In this document: positions 59,201-64,000 of the stretch, piece after piece
Position numbering within the stretch: position 1 is the first letter of the stretch
Layout of the letters: every line of letters starts with the position of its first letter
NCBI GenBank assembly: GCA_963969365.1
Contig: OZ017751.1
Span: 372,001 to 436,000, forward strand
DNA length: 64,000 bases
Direction: 5' to 3'
Source of the DNA: Asterochloris sp. CNOR1
Taxonomy: Eukaryota > Chlorophyta > Trebouxiophyceae > Trebouxiales > Trebouxiaceae
Translations under genes and position numbers: made by a program
Notes under the pieces: generated by a model
What the model saw: the letters and a program-made list of their open reading frames with translations, nothing else
The model's database searches: none
Told to the model about the DNA's origin: nothing

Positions 59201-62200
59201 GCGAGCTGCAACGGGCAGGGGCTGTGCCGACGTGAGGGCTCTTGCATGCCTCTGCAGCAGCCTCTGCAGCAGCTGCTGGTGGCCCCAAAAGAACGACAGC
59301 ACCTCCTCCTGCTGGTGCTGCAGGCGCTCCGGAGCGCCTGCTGGCCTGCCGCGAGAAGGCTGCGGCGATCCCCTGCTGCTGCTTGGGGGCTGCTGCTGCC
59401 TGCAGGGTAGAATTTTGAGAGCTGGGCAGGCAACTTTCTGTTGCCAGGTTTGTGCACTGAGGGGTGTGTACAACCAGGCTTGGCCCCAATACAGGGGCAG
59501 TGCTAGGCTCACATGACACTGCTGGCTTTCCAGCGCACTGCACTGGCATCCTCGTCCAGCTAGAGGGGCCTCTTAGAGCCCCCATCACCAGCAGACTGAG
59601 TGCCCTCTCAGCTGTGCTGCTCACATGAGGGCCACAAAGGCTGGGTTGCCCTGACATGCACAGCAGCATGAGCAAACTGCCCTAAGTCAAAGGGTATTGG
59701 CATGTGTAATTGCAGTCTTGCTGTACCAGTGGCGCAAAGCAGACTGCCTGGGCTCGCACAGTGCCTTGAAGGCTGACACCCCATATGACCATCACACAGC
59801 AGCAAACTTCAGCCTGTTTGATGGCCCACCTTGGCCTGTAGAGGGCCCACTGCAACAGCCTTCTTCCGGACAGCTGCAGCAGCAGCTGGTGCTGGGGCGC
59901 GCCGCACGTAGTGTGTCACTGCCTGCTGCCCTGCTCGCCGTGGCTGCTTGGTAGGGCGGGGGCTGTCCACCTCTTGCCCTGCAGCACAGCAGGTGCTTCT
60001 CTCCTGTGGCTTCAGCCTTACTGAGGATGGACACCTTGTTGCCTGCAGCCGGCTTAGTGCCCAGTGCAGCGTCACTGTAATGAGCGGTCCTGTGGACACC
60101 TCTTCCCGTATGTCATGTGAAAGGCATCCAGTGAAGTCAATCGCAATGGAGTCACGATTGCTTTCAGTGCAGCTGCATCTGCAGCAGGCACACGCGGCCA
60201 GCAGCGGCACTGCAGCCACACACTACAGTGGAGCAGGCCCATGGCCTCTGCAACACTGCAAACATCACTGCTGCCGCATGCCCACCAGGCGCTCAGACTT
60301 TACAGCGTATGAGCAGCAGTCTCCTGCTGGACTCATTGCTCAGCTTTACATGCGGTGATTGGCAACAGTTCTGAAAACAGCTGCTCAGGCAGTGGCAGGG
60401 TACCAGATGTCCACCAAACCATACTAACAGGTTGGGTCCCCACCCAACAGACGCCCCTGTGTCAGAGGGCCATCTGCCCCATGGCTGCAAGTGGCTACAC
60501 AAGAAAGGACGTGCGTTCCTGTGTCCATTTGCTTTGACTAGCGCTGCACGCACCAGCGCCCTGCGCCTGGTCCTGCTCCTGAAGCAGCTGGGAGCTGCTG
60601 AACATGGCATCCGTGGTGTCCACCTCAAAGAGCTCGGGGGGCTTGGGCTGCATGGCTCTGTGGCTCCGCTTGCGCCCTGCACGACAGGGTGCAAGCAGGG
60701 CATGCGGGATGGCAATAGGATGCCTTCAGGAGGCGAGATGGATGTTACAGCGCCAAGGCCACTGCTGCAGATGAGCAGTCAAGGGCACGCCAACCCTGCA
60801 GATGCTGGGAGGGCTTCCTGACAATGCTTAAGGTACATGACAGAGCCCAAGTGTGGCCACGGATGTGCAGATGCTCTTGGGCTGTCCCACTTGGGGCAGC
60901 CAGAGCACAATGCAAGCAGGACTGCAGCAGTTTAACACCTTGCTTGACCCAGACAGAGGTCTAAGGTCTGCAACAGGTCTCACCAGAGGACCCTGGGGTG
61001 CCCGACTTGCGCCCACTGCCCAGTAGGCTGGCCTCCGATGGCTTGCTCAGCACAAATGTCTTCTCCTGCACGCAGGTAGCAGCTAATTTACTGTCTGAGT
61101 GTAGTTGGTTCAGATGTTGCACAACCCCTGACCAGTTGACTGCGGCAGCTGCACGCTGCGTGCTCACTCCCACAGGGCAGCCAGCAGGCAACGGGTTTTT
61201 ATGACCTGCAGCCAGGGCACGTGTTGCTTGACGTGGCTAGGAGCTGGGCTGGGGGACAATTGGGGGAGGCAGTGACTGCAGAGGCAGGCAGGGGCTGGGC
61301 TGCCACAGCGTCACCAGCTGTAGGTCCCTTGGCAGGGCAGCCAGCTGACAGGTTCCTGAAAGGCCTTGATGCCTTGAGGGCAGAAGGAAGTGAAGAGGCA
61401 GGCAGCAGCTGGGCTGCCGCAGCCTCACCATGGCTCTGCGCTGCTCAGCCGCCGAGCGCTCCACCCACAGGGGGCTCACCACCCAGATGTGAACTCCAGC
61501 CTGCGGCAGACAATCACTTTGGCGGGGAGTTGACGTGAGACCTAGCCAGGTTGGCATGGTCTGAAGGGCCTGCAAGCCTTCCAAGGCGGTCTGCACTGTA
61601 ATCGCTGCCAAAACCCTGCTGCACCATACCTTTAGATTCGCGGCTCCAGTGCTGGAGCCCTGCTGGGCGAAGGTCTAAGTGCTGGCAGCCAGCGCCGGCA
61701 AATTGCAGCTGTGCCTACATCTCGCCAGACATTAGGCGAGACCAGGCCGGGCCAACAGCATGTCCAGCTGCTTGTGCACCAGTTCCTGTCTCCCTCCCAG
61801 CTGGAAGTTGCGAGATGTTGCTTTTGTCACACGCAATGCCCGCAGCTGCACCTTATCAATGCTGTCACACAGCCCCCTCAGGCAAGCAGGCAACCCCTGC
61901 TGTGGCCCAGCAAGAAGCTGCAGACCTGGCCAGTGCGGGCGTGCCAGTCCTGGCCAAGCAGCAGACAGGCTACCAGGTCTCACAGCTGGCAGCTGCACCT
62001 TTCCAATCTTGTCGTACAATGCTCGCAGCTCAGCAGCCTCTGCCTCCCTCTGCTCTGCACCGGCAGTCTTGGCGTGCTTCTGGAAAATGATATGAGTCAC
62101 GTCTTTGCTGAAACGAGTGACCACTCTAGCTCCCAAAGCCTCCATCTTTGTGATCACTGCAGGAGGGTGACACAGACTTCAACAGTGCAATTGTGTTTGC

Positions 62201-62320
62201 CGGAGGCGTGCATGACAGCAATGCAGTGACATTATGTCCAGTCACTCTACCTGCACTCTTTAAATTGAGGACTGCATGGCTGCAGAAGACCAGAGCAACG
62301 ACATCATGGAGGATGGCCAT
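53254..62320 (-). CDS. Microcephalin (MCPH1)-like protein with three BRCT domains
   Basis: Exons: 62320-62251, 62156-61999, 61500-61429, 61065-60984, 60676-60554, 59978-59830, 59399-59135, 58665-58552, 58154-57493, 56921-56758, 55953-55791, 55526-55407, 55199-54695, 54243-54008, 53708-53547, 53400-53254. They total 3192 nt (1063 aa) with every junction in phase. BRCT1 opens the protein (ITKMEALGARVVTRFSKDV then VVSPLWVERS), as in microcephalin. A long Ala/Gln/Ser-rich linker of about 750 residues follows. A tandem BRCT pair ends it: GGLAVTS, ITHLVVGQERRTLKVLLAIA and LLQPEWLAASLQAGAWLPEQ, then HKIHVHQAG, LRRLVAAFGGKVVG and KIVREDWLLQAAEKY. In animals MCPH1 acts in the DNA-damage response and chromosome condensation through phospho-peptide binding by the C-terminal pair. 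A TopBP1-like relative is the main alternative. Intron 8 has a GC donor at 58551. Confidence 0.78.
56930..57390 (-). repeat. Intronic tandem copies with about 100-bp period
   Basis: Plus-strand GTGGC(G/T)(C/G)(T/A)G..(T/G)(A/G)TGGCTGAG.ACTGCCAAGCCCAA occurs at about 56950-56990 and 57058-57090. A weaker version (GGGCATGGCTGAGTGCTGCAAGGC) lies near 57348-57380. All lie between exons 58154-57493 and 56921-56758. No coding phase is supported. Confidence 0.55.
61200..61440 (-). repeat. Second exon-edge duplication in the MCPH1-like gene
   Basis: The donor region of exon 61500-61429 reads, on the minus strand, GTGAGGCTGCGGCAGCCCAG then CTGCTGCCTGCCTCTTCACTTCC. A copy near 61255-61315 reads GTGACGCTGTGGCAGCCCAG then CCCCTGCCTGCCTCTGCAGTCACTGCC. 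Both lie in one intron. Confidence 0.6.
61840..62045 (-). repeat. Echo of the BRCT1 exon donor
   Basis: The end of exon 62156-61999 with its donor reads, on the minus strand, TGTACGACAAGATTGGAAAG followed by GTGCAGCTGCCAG. A decayed copy about 145 bp downstream (plus 61845-61885) reads TGTGTGACAGCATTGATAAG followed by GTGCAGCTGCGGG. The copy lies inside the intron before exon 61500 and is not needed for phase. Confidence 0.7.
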
Positions 62321-63918
62321 GCTGCGCTGCTGCGAGGCTGAGGGCTGACAACAATGCCAATCTATGACAGCTTCATGCCATGGCACTTCTGGCAGATTGC
62401 CAGCTTGCCAAGTCAGGACCGGTCAATGTCCGAGACCGTGACCCTTCCCGCAAGACTCAGCTCTGAATAATATGAGGGACCATGGATGTAATGCAGATCT
62501 GGCGACAGGCACGGTCAAAACCTGCATGGGTCAAACGTGTTGCATGCCCCACTCAAAGCATGCGCAACTCCCGCACAACAACCCCATTGACTGACAGAGC
62601 AGCTGGTTCGCAATACAAAGTTTTTGATGGGTCTGAGAGGAGAATCTTGTGAGTTGTCATCTCTGTTTGTTTTCTGTTGCATATGGCTGTATGGACATGT
62701 CCAGAGGAGATGTCGTCTGCAGCAGAGGTGCGATGGCTGCTGTTCACATGGCCATTTCATCACTGCAACATCCTTGAAGGGAGCACCAGCATGGCCTGGA
62801 GACCAGCCGAATACAGTTTTGCACCACACCAGCAGAAGATGGCCATCTGGCATTGCTCCAATCACTTTGTTTTGAGCTGCAAAGGTGCAGGTCATGACCT
62901 CCTCACGTCACAAGAGGTCACCTGGGTGCTCTGTGGTTGGCCTGCCAGCATGGCTGCGGCTGGAGCATACACGCCCGCTACCAGATAGCTGACAGTAGGC
63001 ATGTGGCCTGCTGCATTGGACCCACCAGCATGACTTTGACTGGTGCCTAGGAAGCTGTTCAGTTGGTCGTGAGAGGCGACCTCGACTTGCTGCGAGGGGC
63101 TCGTCAGCATCCAGCACCCTACTCCTGGTGGAAGCTCTGAGAGTTGACAAGGAACTGCCTGTACGAGGTGGTGGATGTGCTGTTTCCGCAGGTGTCTGGT
63201 ACAACCATGTGCGCCACTGCCTCAGAAAGTCTACGCCAGACCTTGCACCCTTGCTACCAGGCTGATGTACACTTACCTTGTGCTGCAGCGTCCTGCCGAT
63301 GAGACTGTTTTGCAGACCTTGGCATGCAGAGGGGTGACCCTGGATTGCTGGTTTGCCCCTTGTCCATCTACCCCTGGACAAACCTGAACTGGTTACATAG
63401 ATCCTGTCCTTGAGCATACATGTGCAGACAATTGATCTCCAGGAACCTTCATGGCTCTACAATGTTGAGGATCATCATGTAGGTTTCTATTTCATGACTG
63501 TTGCAAATACCTTCAGGTCCCAGCCTTTGCTGTTGGGGGGGGGGGGGCGGGGGGGGGGGGGGCCTGCAGAGGCAGGGAAGCTTGCTGCTGACCGGCGAGC
63601 TGCAAATGTCGGGCTGATTGATGAAAGAGGCCACTGTGTTTTAACAGAAAGGAACTTGAGAAAGAGGCCTGGTTACGGCACTGTCGCGAAATAGGCTGCG
63701 CCTCGGACTGGCTAGGGAACTGGCTGCTGCAGAGGATCTGCATGCAGCAGGTGCCTGTCAGCAGTGTGGCATGGCAAATGCCACCCATCACTGTCAATCA
63801 AACAGTGCACCCACCCTGTGAATGGCCACACAGCGAATGTGATCAGTTCTCATGAGGCACTGCAGGGATTTTGGCCAGCACTTGATTCACGTCTCACCAC
63901 AGAAAGACAGGGGCTCTC
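62321..63918. other. Unassigned region: MCPH1-like promoter and 3' region of the next gene
   Basis: 1.6 kb without a gene I can support. A minus-strand open frame (63417-62908) includes an attractive donor (AAG|GTAAGT near 63281) but no family signal and no proven partner exon. The plus-strand frames at 62624-62988 also look random. The region includes a near-pure G tract at 63535-63562. Confidence 0.35.
63535..63562. repeat. G13-C-G14 homopolymer tract
   Basis: Thirteen G, one C, then fourteen G, followed by CCTGCAG. It could form G-quadruplexes, or be a polypyrimidine tract if read from the minus strand. It is also a typical place for length miscalls in sequencing. Confidence 0.9.
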
Positions 63919-64000
63919 TCAGCTGTCAACAGCACTCAAGTCGACGTCAGACAGCTCTGCATCTGATGAGATGGTGTCAGCCGGACGCTTGCGCCTGGCC
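63919..64000 (-). CDS. C-terminal end of a minus-strand gene entering from the right (partial)
   Basis: The last 82 bases read, on the minus strand, as a short basic-then-acidic tail (RRKRPADTISSDAELSDVDL) ending in AVDS and TGA at 63921-63919. The RRKRP cluster suggests a nuclear localisation signal and the Ser/Asp run suggests a phosphorylated tail. Too little is present to identify the protein, and whether this is the real frame depends on sequence outside the window. Confidence 0.45.
   Translation of the reverse strand, partial: ARRKRPADTISSDAELSDVDLSAVDS

Noticed and set aside
62908-63417. 169-codon minus-strand open frame
   Set aside because: Arg/Ser-rich with no recognisable domain. 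The internal GTAAGT could be a donor, but no partner exon was found. It is left as unassigned.
1-64000. tRNA, rRNA, CRISPR, transposon or viral remnants
   Set aside because: I looked on both strands and saw no cloverleaf, rRNA core, spaced repeat array, terminal inverted repeats, reverse transcriptase, integrase or capsid-like protein.

Overview
The window looks like nuclear DNA of a green alga (Chlorophyta, perhaps a trebouxiophyte). Genes are broken into many short exons. Introns mostly start GTGAGC/GTGGGC and almost always end in (C)TGCAG. UGUAA, the chlorophyte polyadenylation signal, lies near several gene ends, and the proteins include plastid and plant-type families. I built the exon models by hand from splice sites, reading phase and remembered family sequences; no alignment or transcript was available.

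Layout: (1) 115-13125 (+), an LRR-ARM-patatin phospholipase of the plant pPLA-I type, N-terminus off the left edge. (2) 13286-23472 (-), a long Ala/Gln-rich coiled-coil protein of unknown function. (3) 23996-~31.0 kb (-), coilin, the Cajal-body scaffold. (4) 31586-39739 (-), a peptidyl-serine galactosyltransferase-like protein with a ShKT domain. (5) 40374-~42.3 kb (+), a small unrecognised coiled-coil protein. (6) 43218-46997 (+), the mRNA-export adaptor ALY/REF. (7) 47150-~48.3 kb (-), a small cyanobacterial/plastid DUF3181-like protein. (8) 48425-52913 (+), chlP, geranylgeranyl reductase. (9) 53254-62320 (-), a three-BRCT microcephalin (MCPH1)-like protein. (10) 63919-64000 (-), the last codons of another gene entering from the right. 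Full phase-consistent models with lengths divisible by three were obtained for ALY (278 aa), chlP (497 aa) and the MCPH1-like gene (1063 aa).

The genes are housekeeping functions and not one pathway: lipid hydrolysis, nuclear RNA bodies and export, secretory glycosylation, chlorophyll/tocopherol side-chain reduction, and DNA damage or chromosome condensation. Gene ends are tightly packed. Three convergent pairs have stop codons only about 150-340 bp apart, and chlP and the DUF3181-like gene are head to head over roughly 270 bp or less.

The most unusual signal is structural. In at least four of the long genes, introns carry decayed tandem copies ('echoes') of the adjoining exon edge, including its splice donor or acceptor. 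The clearest case is a near-perfect 50-bp x4 array that repeats a 5' splice site. Four introns with phase-supported GC donors add to the picture of relaxed or expanding splice sites. I saw no rRNA, tRNA, CRISPR array, or recognisable transposon or viral element.
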